NCBI GenBank assembly: GCA_014946745.1
Contig: JADCRD010000001.1
Span: 2,292,427 to 2,356,426, forward strand
Source of the DNA: Lysobacterales bacterium
GTDB taxonomy: Bacteria > Pseudomonadota > Gammaproteobacteria > Xanthomonadales > Xanthomonadaceae
Direction: 5' to 3'
Length of the DNA: 64,000 bases
Shown: piece after piece, positions 7,421-16,873 of the stretch
Numbering within the stretch: the stretch's first letter is position 1
Layout of the letters: each line of letters starts with the position of its first letter
Translations under genes and position numbers: made by a program
Notes under the pieces: model-generated
What the model saw: the letters and a program-made list of their open reading frames with translations, nothing else
What the model was told of the DNA's origin: nothing
Database searches by the model: none

Positions 7421-8197
7421 GCGCCGGGCGGAGCCTGCCCGCGAATCGCCCGATTCTGCCGCGCTGACGGCCGACCCGCGGTTTTCACTGTGCTGGCCGC
7501 AGGCATCCCGCCTCGCGGCCGACAGGAGCGGGAGACAGGTATGTTCCAGCGCGAAACCCGAAAGCCACGACTGCGCCTGCTGGCGCCGCGCGCCGCAGAG
7601 GCCGCAGCCGCTCAAGCGAACCGGAAGGCAGCCGCTGCCCTTGCGGCGCGCCGCCCCTCGCCCCGCGCACCCCTTGCCTGCGAGCTGCGGCCGTGGACCT
7701 GATGCTGCCTGTGCATCTGCGCGAGCCCGGCCACCGCGTGCCGCGGGATGATCCGCCGCACGACAGCAGGCCGGCGGTGAGCCCTGCTGAGAGCGCCGCC
7801 ACAGCGCGGGCCCCGATGCGGCGCGGCATGGGCGCGGGCAGGCCGATCTGCGGGCTGATCGATTGGCGGACATCAGCGAGTATCCCGAAGCATTGCGCGC
7901 CCGCCTAGCAGGCTGTTGAAGAGCAGTTTGCTGGTCCGGCCAGGGATGGCCGGGACGACGAAGCAAGCGCGCAAGCGATGGATGTGTCGTGAGGCGGTAC
8001 GGACCTGCGCCGGACCGCCGACTTGAAGAACTCCCCGGAAGGGAGTTCTTCAACAAGCGGCCAGGAGCCTTCGGCCAAGCGGACGGCCGGCGAGCCTTGA
8101 CCGCGCGCACCGACTTCGCGAGCTGCGCAGGACGCGCACGTACCCGGCATGGGCCCCGCAGAGACCAGGGCAAGAACGCCTTCGATGCGCCCAGCAC
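7421..8197. other. Long gap with one structured repeat and a weak small frame
   Basis: 777 bp between the S51 peptidase and the kinase gene end. The one defined element is the 150-bp hairpin repeat at 7909-8058. A plus-strand frame at 7541-7702 (53 codons, basic and Ala-rich, GGGAGA eight bases before its ATG) and an overlapping GTG-started frame at 7693-7908 are possible, but third-position bias is clearly weaker than in the surrounding genes, so I do not call them. Confidence 0.6.
7909..8058. repeat. 150-bp multi-hairpin dispersed repeat, copy 1
   Basis: Nearly the same sequence recurs at 61999-62149. Three stems are visible: a left hairpin GCAGGCTG/CAGTTTGC (with G-T pairs), a central CCGGCCA/TGGCCGG (7934-7952), and a right hairpin TTGAAGAACTCCC/GGGAGTTCTTCAA (13 perfect pairs around CGGAA). 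Its ends carry imperfect inverted repeats containing TGTTGAAGA. There is no coding sequence, so it looks like a MITE-like or REP-doublet element. Confidence 0.85.
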
Positions 8198-10945
8198 TCA
8201 GCGCGAGGAGGCGTCCTGCAGCAGGGGCGCGTGCGGCACCAGCGCGGCCGCAAGCCCCTGTCGCGCACGCAGCAGGGCCTCGCGCTCCGCCGACGTCGGC
8301 GGGAAGGCCTGCGCACGCAGCAGGATCAGCTCGGCCCAGCGCGGATGCCCCTCGGGCAAGGCCTCGCCGGCGATGGCAAGGGCGGCATCGAAAGCGGCGC
8401 GCGCGCGCTGAGGCTCGTCGAGCCCCAGGGCGAGTTCAGCGTCGGCCTGGAGCACCCGCAGTCTCAGCAGCGGATCGCGCGAATCCAGCGCTTCGAACTG
8501 CGCCTGCGCTTCGGCGAAGGCCGCACGCGCGGCCTCTGGACGCGCCTCGCGCAGTGCCAGGCGCGCGAGCTGCAGGTGACTGCCCAACAGCTCCACGTGA
8601 GGCGGCTGCAGCTGGCGCTGGCGCAGCTGCAGCGCGCGCTCCAGCTCGATTCGCGCCGCCGCGAGTTCGCCGCGCAGCATCAGCAGGCGCCCCAGGTTGT
8701 TGTGGGCGCGGGCAGTGGCCTGATGTTCGGCGCCGAGCGACGCAATGCGGATGCGCAGGGAATCGCGCAGCAGCGGCTCGGCGCCGGCCAGATCGCCTCG
8801 ATCTTCCAGCAGGCTGGCGAGATTATTCATCACCACGGCGGTATCGAGGGAGTCGGCGCCGCGAAGCCGAAGGTTGATGCGCAGGGCCTCGCGATAGGCG
8901 GCCTCCGCTTCGGCGTAGCGCCCGAGGTCCTGCAGACCGGTGCCAAGTTCGTTGGTGATGTTGGCGACGCGGACGCTGTCGGCACCGTGCGCACGCACGC
9001 GCAGCTCGCGCTGGCGCTGGAAGCCTTCGACCGCGCGCGCCAGCTCGCCACGATCGCGATAGACGCTGGCCAGAACCTCAAGGCTGGTCAACACGCGCGG
9101 ATTCGCCTCGGGCAGCAGCGCGCGCTTGGCCGTCAATGAGCGCTGCAGCCAGGCCTCAGCCTCGTCGAGACGGCCAAGCCGTCGCGCGACGAGGCCGAGA
9201 TTGTGAAGGGTGGCGGCCGTCTCGATGTTCTGCTCGCCGAAGGCTGCGAGGCGGATGTCCAGCGCACGTTTGAGCAGGGGCTCCGCGTCCGCACTGCGAC
9301 GATCGGCATCCAGCAGCAGGCCCTGCATGTTCAGGGCGTTGGCGAGTGCGGGATGCCCAGGCGACAGCTGTGCCTGCGCCAGCGCACTCGCGGCTTCAGC
9401 GATGCGCATGGCCTCAGGGCGCTGTCCCAGCGAATTGAGTGCGTGCGCCAAAGAGTCCATGAGCAGCAGACGCTCGGTGACTTCAAGGTCCGCAGGCGCC
9501 AGGGCCTCGACCATCCGCAGCAGAGCGAGCGACTCCGCGGGCAGACCGATGCGGTCGTAGATGCGGCCGAGCGTCACCCCCAGCCGCAGCTTGAGCCGCG
9601 GCTGGCCCGCGAGGCTCTGCTCCAGCTCAACGCGCGCGGCATCCACAAGATCGCGCGCCGTGGTGGCGGCGCGCTCACCGGCCTCGGGGTCGGCATGCTC
9701 GAACACTGCCAGCAGAAAGTCGACGGTCTCGCGGTTGCTCTCCGCTTCGATGCGCGCCGCGCGCTCGGCCGCCTGGGCGCGCTGCAGCTGCCGCTGCAGG
9801 CTGAGCGTGAAACCCAGCACCAGCGCGAGCAGCACGGCGCCCGCCGCGAACGCCGGCCAGCGTCGCTGCAGCAGACGACGCAGCCGGTACCCGCGATGCT
9901 GTGCTCGCGGCGTCACCGGCCGTCGCTGGAAGTAGCGCTCGATGTCCTCGGCCAGCGCTCCGGCGCTGGCGTAGCGCTGCTCCGGCTCGATCGCGCAGGC
10001 CCGCATCACGATGGCGTCGAGATCACCGCGCAGGCGGCGTGCCCAGGGCAATCCACTGCGTCGCGCGCGGCTGCTGGGCGGCTGGGTCGGCGACGTGGTG
10101 GTTGAAGGCGTGCCCTGCGGGTCTTCCGCAGTCGGCGCGACCAGTTCGGACAGGATCAGACCGAGACTGTAGATGTCGCTGGCCGCAGACAGCGCCTCAC
10201 CGCGCCTCTGCTCGGGGCTCGCGTAGCGTGGGGTCATGTAGCCCTGGCCCTGCGCATCGGCGCTGCCGGCCAGCCGGGCGATCCCGAAATCGAGCAGCAC
10301 CGGCGAGCCATCGTTCCGCACCAGGATGTTCGAAGGCTTCAGATCGCAGTGGAGCACCAGATGCCGATGGGCGTGCGCAACGGCGCGGCAGACCTGCTGG
10401 AACAGGCGCAGCCGCGCCGGCAGATCGAGCGACTGCGCGCGGCACCATTGATCGATGCGTTCACCCTCGATGAACTCCATCACCAGATGCGGCTGGCCGT
10501 TGGGACTGGTGCCGCCGTCAAGCAGGCGAGCGATGTTCGGATGGGCGAGGTCCGCGAGGATCTGCCGCTCGCGCACCAGCATCAGGTTCTCGCCCGGCTG
10601 CCCCAGGGCGCGCAGGCGCTTGATCGCCACCTGCAGCTGGTACTGACCGTCAGCACGCTCGGCCCGATACACGCGGCCCATGCCGCCTTCGGCAAGCGTG
10701 CCGAGAATGCGCCAGGGCCCCAGCCGCGTGCCGGGCGCCAGCTCGGGGTCGAGATTGGCGAGCAGCGCCGCCACCGGCTGCGGCAGGCCGATGCCGCGGG
10801 TTTGCGCATCGCACAGCGACAGCACTTCGGTGGCCACGGGCTCGCTGGCACCGGCCGCGCTCAGGGCCTCGCGCCACTGCTCGGGCGGAAGCTCGCACAC
10901 CACATCGAACAGCCGGCGCACCTCGGGCCAATCGATCGCGGTCAC
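8198..10945 (-). CDS. Membrane-anchored Ser/Thr protein kinase with TPR repeats
   Basis: 915 residues. The kinase domain spans about residues 76-345: Gly-rich loop LAEGGMGRVY (84-93), VAIK lysine 109, catalytic loop HCDLKPSN with Asp201, DFG Asp219 and a YASPEQ activation-segment end. The Arg of HRD is replaced by Cys, making it a non-RD kinase. One membrane helix (about 363-383) follows, then a long periplasmic tail of tetratricopeptide repeats (about 400-890). Family members phosphorylate cytoplasmic targets in response to signals read by the extracellular part; the target is unknown. The start is GTG at 10945, overlapping by 4 bp (GTGA) the stop of the alpha/beta hydrolase, so the two are co-expressed. 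Confidence 0.93.
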   Translation of the reverse strand: MTAIDWPEVRRLFDVVCELPPEQWREALSAAGASEPVATEVLSLCDAQTRGIGLPQPVAALLANLDPELAPGTRLGPWRILGTLAEGGMGRVYRAERADGQYQLQVAIKRLRALGQPGENLMLVRERQILADLAHPNIARLLDGGTSPNGQPHLVMEFIEGERIDQWCRAQSLDLPARLRLFQQVCRAVAHAHRHLVLHCDLKPSNILVRNDGSPVLLDFGIARLAGSADAQGQGYMTPRYASPEQRRGEALSAASDIYSLGLILSELVAPTAEDPQGTPSTTTSPTQPPSSRARRSGLPWARRLRGDLDAIVMRACAIEPEQRYASAGALAEDIERYFQRRPVTPRAQHRGYRLRRLLQRRWPAFAAGAVLLALVLGFTLSLQRQLQRAQAAERAARIEAESNRETVDFLLAVFEHADPEAGERAATTARDLVDAARVELEQSLAGQPRLKLRLGVTLGRIYDRIGLPAESLALLRMVEALAPADLEVTERLLLMDSLAHALNSLGQRPEAMRIAEAASALAQAQLSPGHPALANALNMQGLLLDADRRSADAEPLLKRALDIRLAAFGEQNIETAATLHNLGLVARRLGRLDEAEAWLQRSLTAKRALLPEANPRVLTSLEVLASVYRDRGELARAVEGFQRQRELRVRAHGADSVRVANITNELGTGLQDLGRYAEAEAAYREALRINLRLRGADSLDTAVVMNNLASLLEDRGDLAGAEPLLRDSLRIRIASLGAEHQATARAHNNLGRLLMLRGELAAARIELERALQLRQRQLQPPHVELLGSHLQLARLALREARPEAARAAFAEAQAQFEALDSRDPLLRLRVLQADAELALGLDEPQRARAAFDAALAIAGEALPEGHPRWAELILLRAQAFPPTSAEREALLRARQGLAAALVPHAPLLQDASSR

Positions 10946-11916
10946 CGGTGGTCCTCCGCGAACTGCGAAAGCGCCGCCGCGACCGCCTCCGGCTGCTCCA
11001 TCATCGGCATGTGCGCGCAGCCCTCGAGTTCGATGCGCAACGCCCCGGGGATTTGCCGCGCATACAGCTCGGCCGCGCTCGGGTCTACCACCGGATCAGC
11101 GGCGCAGCCCAGCACCAGGGCAGGCAGGGCGATGGCGGTGGACGACTCGCCGGGGAGGAAGGCCTCGGGCCCCTGGGCGATGGCTGCGAGCACCTCACGC
11201 TCGAAATCGACATCGGCGATTCGACGCTCGACCAGCGCCGACTTCAGCGGCCAAGGCAGAAGCGGCGGCTCGCGGAAGACCAGGGCGAGATAGGCGTCGA
11301 GCTCGTCGACCGTAGCCACGCCGAACGGATGCTCGCCGCGCAGCACCGCCTGACCGAAGGCGTTGTCGCGAAAGCGCACGCCTGATGCGCTGATCAGCGC
11401 CACCGAACGCAGACGCTGCGGATGCCGCGCGGCGACCAGCGCGGCGATGCCACCGCCCATCGAATGGCCGACCAGATGCACCTTCCGCAGATCAAGCTGT
11501 TGGACAAGCGCAGCGACGCGCTCGGCCTGTGCGACATAGCCGTAGTTGGCGTCGGCACGACGCGGCGACTCGCCCCAACCCGGCAGGTCGGGCATCAGCA
11601 CCGGCACCCCCTCCGGCAGCGCGCGCAGCAGCGGCAGCCAGTTCTCCTTGCTGCCGGTGAAGCCGTGCAGCAGCAGCCATACCGGCTGTTCGGGATCGAC
11701 CGCGCCGCGGGCCAGAAGCACCCAGCGCTCGCCGTCCACCTCCAGTTCGATACGTTCGGCGCCGCTGCGCCAGGCATCCAGACGCAGCGCCTGCTGCAGC
11801 AGCCACTGCGGCGCCAGCGCGCCCAGCGCGACGTACAGCAGAACGGGCAGCGCCAGCAGGGCCAGCCCCAGGAGCCTGCGGCGGCGTCGACGACTGGAGC
11901 GGCGGCGCGCGGACAT
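10942..11916 (-). CDS. Membrane-anchored alpha/beta hydrolase
   Basis: 324 residues. An Arg-rich N-terminus and one hydrophobic helix (about 14-34) suggest anchoring with the catalytic domain outside the cytoplasm. The fold is clear: oxyanion LLHGFTGSKENW, nucleophile GHSMGGG (Ser about 145), an acid in GCAADPVVDPS and the catalytic His in GCAHMPMMEQP near the C-terminus. This resembles monoacylglycerol-lipase or C-C-bond-hydrolase-like esterases, but the substrate cannot be assigned. It precedes and overlaps the Ser/Thr kinase gene; 4 bp separate its ATG from the stop of the M1 peptidase gene upstream, so all three may be one transcript. Confidence 0.88.
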   Translation of the reverse strand: MSARRRSSRRRRRRLLGLALLALPVLLYVALGALAPQWLLQQALRLDAWRSGAERIELEVDGERWVLLARGAVDPEQPVWLLLHGFTGSKENWLPLLRALPEGVPVLMPDLPGWGESPRRADANYGYVAQAERVAALVQQLDLRKVHLVGHSMGGGIAALVAARHPQRLRSVALISASGVRFRDNAFGQAVLRGEHPFGVATVDELDAYLALVFREPPLLPWPLKSALVERRIADVDFEREVLAAIAQGPEAFLPGESSTAIALPALVLGCAADPVVDPSAAELYARQIPGALRIELEGCAHMPMMEQPEAVAAALSQFAEDHR

Positions 11917-11920
11917 CGGT

Positions 11921-13834
11921 CTACTTCAACGCGGCTTCAACCGAGGCCGCGGTGATCGGGTGATAGCCCGGCCGCGCGTCTGCGAACACCGCGCGGGCGA
12001 ACTCCTTGCCCTCAGGGCTGGCGGCAAGCGCGGCGTAGACAGGCAGGATCAGTTTGCGCCGGCCGATGCGCTTCAAGAATTCGGCCATCGCCGGCCGCGC
12101 CTCGAAATAGCCGCTGCGCTCGGCCAGCGGATACCAGCGCATGGCGAATTCGCCGTTGGCCGTGCCGGTGAAGCGGAAGGCCTCATCCAGCGCGATCAGC
12201 TGGGCGCTCTCCAGCACCTCCGGCATGCCTTCAAGGAAATGCAGCCACTCCTGGGTGCTCCACTGCGCGGTGTCCAGCTCCTTGGCTGCCGTCTTGCCAT
12301 CGAGAAAGCGGCTGCGCGCGGCGTCGACCGCGTCGAAACGCGGAGAGCTCGCCGGCACCGCGAACTCCGGAACACCGGGCTCGAACAGCCAGGCCTGCAG
12401 CTCAGCCTCACTCATCACCTCCGGCTGCGAGGCCATCAGGGTCTCGCGCAGATGTCCGATGAAGGCGCCGCTGTCGATACTCTGGAACGCGAAGCGATCG
12501 AAGTAGCCGCGGAGGAAGGCATCAAAGGCCTCGCGACCGTAGCGCTGCTCCAGAAAGCTCAGGAACCACGCGCCCTTGATGTAGGCCACCGGCGACAGTG
12601 CGTCATCCGGGTCGCGACCGGCCAGCGGCGGCAGCACCAGCACCTGGTCCTTGGCATCGAGCTCGCCCAGGCTGCGGCGCAGGCTGGTCTGCTCGATCAC
12701 GCTTTCCATCTGCGCACGCTCGACGCCGTAGAGCGCCTCGACGATGCGGTTCTCGACGTAGCTGGTAAAGCCCTCGTTGAGCCAGATGTCCTTCCAGCTC
12801 GCATTGGTCACGAGGTTGCCCGACCAGGAGTGCGCCAGCTCATGCGCGATCAGGCTGACCAGCGACTTGTCACCCACCATCACGGTCGGCGTGATGAAGG
12901 ACAGGCGCGGGTTCTCCATGCCGCCGAAGGGGAAGCTGGGCGGCAGGATCAAAAGGTCGTAGCGCTGCCAGCGGTAGGGGCCGTACAGCGACTCGGCGAC
13001 CTCGATCATGCGCTCGGTGTCGGCGAACTCCTCGACCGCGGCATCCAAGGTTTGCGGCTCCGCCCAGACGCCGGCGCGCGCCGAGATCGGCTTGAAGGCG
13101 AGGTCGCCCACCGCAATCGCCATCAGATACGAAGGGATCGGCTGCGACATGCGGAACACGTAGCGGCCGTTGCGCACCGGGCTGACCGGGTTGTCGGCGC
13201 TCATCAGCGCGACCAGGTTCGGCGGCGTGTGCACCACCGCGGTATAGGTGTAGCGGACGCCGGGCGTGTCCTGCAGTGGGACCCAGCTGCGCGCATGGAT
13301 CGCCTGCGATTGGCTGAACAAGAAGGGCTGCTTGCCGCCGGCCGTCATGGCGGGCTCCAGCCACTGCAGACCGGAGGCCGACTGCGAGGTCCGGTAGCGC
13401 ACCCGCACCACTTCATATTGACGGCGCATCTTGATGCGCAGGGCCGAGCCGAACACCGGATCCGGCGCATCCAGCTTGAAATCGAGACGCCGCCACAGGC
13501 CGTCGGCACGGCGGCCGAGCACCTTGTCGATGCTGAGGTCGCGGGTATCGAGCACCAGCTGACGCGACTTGCGGTCCTGCCAGTCCAAGGCGTAATCCGC
13601 CGCGCCGCGCAGGGTTCGGGTGTCGAAGTCGACGTGCAGGTTCAAGGCGAGATCGCGAATCCGCACCTTGTCGGGCTGGGCGTAGCTGTGCTCGTCGCGA
13701 GCGCGCTCAACCAGCGCCGGATCGATCTCGACAGCGGGTCCGTCGGGGGCGGCGCTCACGGTGGAGGCCACGCCCGCGACAAGCAGCGCGAACAGACTGA
13801 GAAGCACGAAACGCGAGGCGGAATACAGAGCCAT
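11921..13834 (-). CDS. M1-family aminopeptidase, exported
   Basis: 637 residues from the ATG at 13834, chosen because it starts a clear signal peptide (MALYSASRFVLLSLFALLVA, cleaved after VSA) and drops 25 unlikely upstream residues. The exopeptidase motif GGMEN and zinc motif HELAHSW with the downstream Glu in NEGFTSY mark an M1 gluzincin close to the leukotriene A4 hydrolase/cold-active aminopeptidase branch. It would release N-terminal residues from peptides in the periplasm or outside. The C-terminal part is a helical HEAT-like domain. Its stop lies 4 bp before the start of the alpha/beta hydrolase gene, consistent with one minus-strand operon. Confidence 0.93.
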   Translation of the reverse strand: MALYSASRFVLLSLFALLVAGVASTVSAAPDGPAVEIDPALVERARDEHSYAQPDKVRIRDLALNLHVDFDTRTLRGAADYALDWQDRKSRQLVLDTRDLSIDKVLGRRADGLWRRLDFKLDAPDPVFGSALRIKMRRQYEVVRVRYRTSQSASGLQWLEPAMTAGGKQPFLFSQSQAIHARSWVPLQDTPGVRYTYTAVVHTPPNLVALMSADNPVSPVRNGRYVFRMSQPIPSYLMAIAVGDLAFKPISARAGVWAEPQTLDAAVEEFADTERMIEVAESLYGPYRWQRYDLLILPPSFPFGGMENPRLSFITPTVMVGDKSLVSLIAHELAHSWSGNLVTNASWKDIWLNEGFTSYVENRIVEALYGVERAQMESVIEQTSLRRSLGELDAKDQVLVLPPLAGRDPDDALSPVAYIKGAWFLSFLEQRYGREAFDAFLRGYFDRFAFQSIDSGAFIGHLRETLMASQPEVMSEAELQAWLFEPGVPEFAVPASSPRFDAVDAARSRFLDGKTAAKELDTAQWSTQEWLHFLEGMPEVLESAQLIALDEAFRFTGTANGEFAMRWYPLAERSGYFEARPAMAEFLKRIGRRKLILPVYAALAASPEGKEFARAVFADARPGYHPITAASVEAALK

Positions 13835-14041
13835 GGGCGGAACTCGCAGGGCGATGTGAAAACCGCGCGAGTCTAGCAGCCGACCTGGGGCAACACCGAG
13901 CCGGCCCATCCTGAACTTGACCCGCGAGCGCGCCCTGCACGGTGCGCCACCACAGTGAATTGTTCAGCCGTGCCTCAGCCCTCCAGCAGAGCCCGACAGG
14001 CAAGGCGCATTGCACCGCTGGAGGCGGCCTGCCGCTCTTGC

Positions 14042-14062
14042 GAATCCCGAATCCCCAATCCC
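14042..14062. repeat. GAATCCC heptamer repeat after ubiE
   Basis: Three near-exact units of GAATCCC (GGGATTC on the ubiE strand) lie 6 bp beyond the ubiE stop. The same heptamer forms five units after the E2 stop at 52626-52660. Confidence 0.7.
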
Positions 14063-14068
14063 AGCCCT

Positions 14069-14860
14069 TCAGAGCTTATGCCCCGAGTGGATCGCGCAGA
14101 TCCCGCCGGTCAGGTTGCGGTAGTCGCAGCGCTCCAGGCCAGCGGCTTCCATCATCGCCTTCAGTGCGTTCTGCGGCGGATGCTGGCGGATCGATTCGGC
14201 AAGGTAGCGATAGCTGTCGGCGTCGCCCGCAAACAGCTTGCCCAGACGCGGCAGCACCTGGAAGGAATGCAGGTCATAGAGCGGCTTCAGCCACTGCGGC
14301 TGTACCTCCGAGAACTCCAGCACCAGCGCCCGACCGCCGGTCTTGAGCACGCGCTGCATTTCGTTCAGCGCCCTCTGCTTGTCGGTGACGTTGCGCAGGC
14401 CGAAGGCGATGGTGACCAGATCGAAGCTGGCGTCCGGGAAGGGCAGCGCCTCGGCGTTCAGCTGGGCATAGCGCAGGCCGCGGACCATGCCGCGATCGGT
14501 GAGTCGATCGCGGCCCACGCGCAACATGTCGCCATTGATGTCACCGATGATGACCTCACCGCTCTCGCCCACCCGCTCCTGCAGCAGGCGGGCGATGTCG
14601 CCCGTCCCTCCGGCCAGATCCAGCACCCGATCACCGCGGCGCACGCCGCTGGTGGCGACGAAGTAGCGCTTCCACAGGCGATGGATGCCGAAGCTCATGA
14701 GATCGTTCATGAGGTCGTACTTCGCGGCCACCGAGCTGAAGACCTGGCCGACCAGGCGCTCCTTCTCGGCGGTGGGCACTTCGCGGAAGCCGAAGTGGGT
14801 GGTCGCGCCGGGCGCGCTCTGCGCGGAGGCGGTGTCCTTGGCGTCGCTGGTCGTGTTCAT
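14069..14860 (-). CDS. ubiE: Ubiquinone/menaquinone biosynthesis C-methyltransferase
   Basis: 263 residues. SAM-dependent methyltransferase acting on the demethylated quinone intermediate. Family blocks are all present: [36 protein letters not shown], the SAM loop [23 protein letters not shown] and the C-terminal [13 protein letters not shown]. The length matches E. coli UbiE plus a short acidic/Ser-rich N-terminal tail. Transcribed alone on the minus strand; a heptamer repeat, not a clear terminator, follows its stop. Confidence 0.97.
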   Translation of the reverse strand: MNTTSDAKDTASAQSAPGATTHFGFREVPTAEKERLVGQVFSSVAAKYDLMNDLMSFGIHRLWKRYFVATSGVRRGDRVLDLAGGTGDIARLLQERVGESGEVIIGDINGDMLRVGRDRLTDRGMVRGLRYAQLNAEALPFPDASFDLVTIAFGLRNVTDKQRALNEMQRVLKTGGRALVLEFSEVQPQWLKPLYDLHSFQVLPRLGKLFAGDADSYRYLAESIRQHPPQNALKAMMEAAGLERCDYRNLTGGICAIHSGHKL

Positions 14861-15145
14861 GGGGCGGGATTATCGCAGCATCGGATGCGTGGGGTGCGGG
14901 GCACACGGAGACAGCGTTGATTCGGGTCGGGCTGGGCTCGGGTAGCTCGAGTGTATCGGGGCTTCCGGCGCGCCAAGGATGGCGCGCACGCGGGTCGAGC
15001 ACGTAAGTGCTTGTGCCGCCCGATTGCTTCTGCGGCGCAGGCGCCTCGCGAACCTGCGACCGAGGGCACCGGGGAGGACCGCGCCCTCAACCCGCGGCAC
15101 CGGCCCCACCCCTACACTGCGCGCCTCGCCCCACCGCCCTGCTCC

Positions 15146-16372
15146 ATGACCGCCCTTGTCATCGCCGTGTTCGTGATCGTCTATCTCGGCATGGCGCTGG
15201 GCCGCCTGCCCGGCCTGGCGCTGGACCGCAGCGGCATCGCGCTCTGCGGCGCGGCCTTGATGCTGGCAGCCGGGGCCCTGCCCCAGGGCGACTGGTCGCA
15301 GGTGCTCGATCTGCCGACCCTTGTCCTGCTGTTCGCGCTGATGCTGATTGGCGGCCACTTCGCCGAGGCCGGCGCCTTCGATGCGGTGGCGCGCATGCTT
15401 TCGTGCAGCCCGCTGTCGCCGCTCGCCCTGCTCGGGCTGGTGGTCGCCACCAGCGGCCTGCTCTCTGCGCTGCTGGTCAACGATATCGTGGTGTTCGCGC
15501 TGACTCCGCTGCTGGCCCAGGGGCTCGCCGCGCGCGCGCTCGACCCGCGGCCATTTCTGCTTGGGCTGGCGCTGGCCAGCAATGCCGGCTCGGCCGCAAC
15601 CCTGGTCGGCAACCCGCAGAACCTGCTGATCGGCGAGCTGGGCCAGCTCGATTTTCTCGCCTATCTCGGCATCGCCGCCCTGCCTTCGGCACTCGCCCTG
15701 CTGTGCGTTTTCACCGTGATCGCGTGGGTCTGGCGCGGGCGGCTCGCGGTCGACACGCGCGCCGAGGCCCTGGCCGAACAGCCGCTGCAGCGCTGGCTGC
15801 TGATGAAGAGCCTGCTCGCGGTGCTGGCGGTCATGATGGCGATGCTGATGCTCGATCGGCACCGCGAGATCGCCGCGCTGGCGATTGCCGGCGTCCTGCT
15901 GGCCGGGCGCAGTGTCGGCACGGCCGCCCTGCTGAAGCGCGTCGACTGGAGCCTGCTGGTGCTGATCGCCAGCCTGTTCGTGGTCACCGCCGCCTTCGCG
16001 CAGCTGCCGATCGCCGGCGCGGCGATGGCGGGGCTGGATGCGGCCGGGCTCAGCTTCGAGCGGCTTGGCCTGCTGGTGCCGGCAGCGCTGATCGGCAGCA
16101 ATACCATCGGCAACGTGCCGCTGGTGATGCTGCTGGTGGAAACCCTGGGCGAGCTGTCGCAGCCCGCCTTGACCGCGCTGGCCATCTTCTCGACCCTGGC
16201 TGGCAATCTGCTGCTGCTCGGCAGCCTGGCCAACCTCATCACCGCCGAGCGCGCCGCCCAGGCCGGCGTGCGGCTTGGCTTCGCCGACTTCGCCCGGGTC
16301 GGCATTCCCGTCACCCTGATCTCGACCGCGCTGGCGCTGGCCTGGCTGCTGCTGCGCGGGTGGAGCCTCTGA
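15146..16372 (+). CDS. SLC13/ArsB-NhaD-superfamily anion transporter
   Basis: 408 residues in about ten to eleven membrane helices, with the superfamily's two internal halves. VNDIVVFALTPLL and SNAGSAATLVGNPQNLLIGE (about 135-160) form the first re-entrant motif, and GSNTIGNVPLVMLL plus STLAGNLLLLGSLANLI the second. The GNPQN/SNTIGNVP pair is typical of COG1055 Na+/H+ or arsenite/anion transporters. The ATG at 15146 was chosen because translation upstream is not hydrophobic and lacks family similarity. It shares the TGATG junction with the next gene. The substrate is unresolved; no ArsR or other arsenic gene is nearby. Confidence 0.85.
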   Translation: MTALVIAVFVIVYLGMALGRLPGLALDRSGIALCGAALMLAAGALPQGDWSQVLDLPTLVLLFALMLIGGHFAEAGAFDAVARMLSCSPLSPLALLGLVVATSGLLSALLVNDIVVFALTPLLAQGLAARALDPRPFLLGLALASNAGSAATLVGNPQNLLIGELGQLDFLAYLGIAALPSALALLCVFTVIAWVWRGRLAVDTRAEALAEQPLQRWLLMKSLLAVLAVMMAMLMLDRHREIAALAIAGVLLAGRSVGTAALLKRVDWSLLVLIASLFVVTAAFAQLPIAGAAMAGLDAAGLSFERLGLLVPAALIGSNTIGNVPLVMLLVETLGELSQPALTALAIFSTLAGNLLLLGSLANLITAERAAQAGVRLGFADFARVGIPVTLISTALALAWLLLRGWSL

Positions 16373-16848
16373 TGCCTGTAGCTGATCGCGACCTCGCCTG
16401 GTCCTGCCTGCCGTTCGAGGCGCTCGACGTGCATCGCCTCTACGCGGTGATGCGCTTGCGTGTCGATGTGTTCATCGTCGAACAGACCTGCGCCTATCCG
16501 GACCTCGACGGCCGCGATGCCCGAGCAGACGTCTGGCATCTGCTGGGCGAGCGCGCCGGTCAGCTGCTCGCCTATGCGCGTCTGCTGCCGCCCGGCCTCG
16601 CCTTCGACACGCCGGCCATCGGTCGGGTGATCGTGAGCGCCGGCGCGCGTGGTTCAGGCCTCGCGCATGCGCTGATGCGCGAGGCGATCGCCCGCTGCGA
16701 AGTGCTCTGGCCCGGCCAGCCGATCACGCTCGGCGCGCAGGCGCACCTGCAGGGCTTCTACGCGGCGCACGGCTTCGCGGTCTGCTCCGAGGGCTATCTC
16801 GAAGACGGCATCCCGCATGTCGACATGCGGCGACCGGGAGCCGGCTGA
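16372..16848 (+). CDS. ElaA-type GNAT acetyltransferase
   Basis: 158 residues. ElaA-like signatures are visible: LYAVMRLRVDVFIVEQTCAYPDLDGRD near the N-terminus, IGRVIVSAGARGSGLAHALMREA as the acetyl-CoA loop, and a C-terminal FYAAHGFAVCSEGYLEDGIPHVDM. It starts at the ATG overlapping the transporter stop by one base. The acceptor substrate is unknown for the family. Confidence 0.9.
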   Translation: MPVADRDLAWSCLPFEALDVHRLYAVMRLRVDVFIVEQTCAYPDLDGRDARADVWHLLGERAGQLLAYARLLPPGLAFDTPAIGRVIVSAGARGSGLAHALMREAIARCEVLWPGQPITLGAQAHLQGFYAAHGFAVCSEGYLEDGIPHVDMRRPGAG

Positions 16849-16873
16849 GCGGATACGCAGGGCAAGGCCTGGC

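Noticed and set aside
7400-8197. 265-codon minus-strand frame spanning the gap before the kinase gene
   Set aside because: It runs through the structured repeat and the end of the S51 gene; codon bias is poor and nothing in it resembles a domain.
11546-13876. 776-codon plus-strand frame opposite the M1 peptidase
   Set aside because: Antisense shadow; residue makeup is dominated by Arg, His, Ala and Gln.
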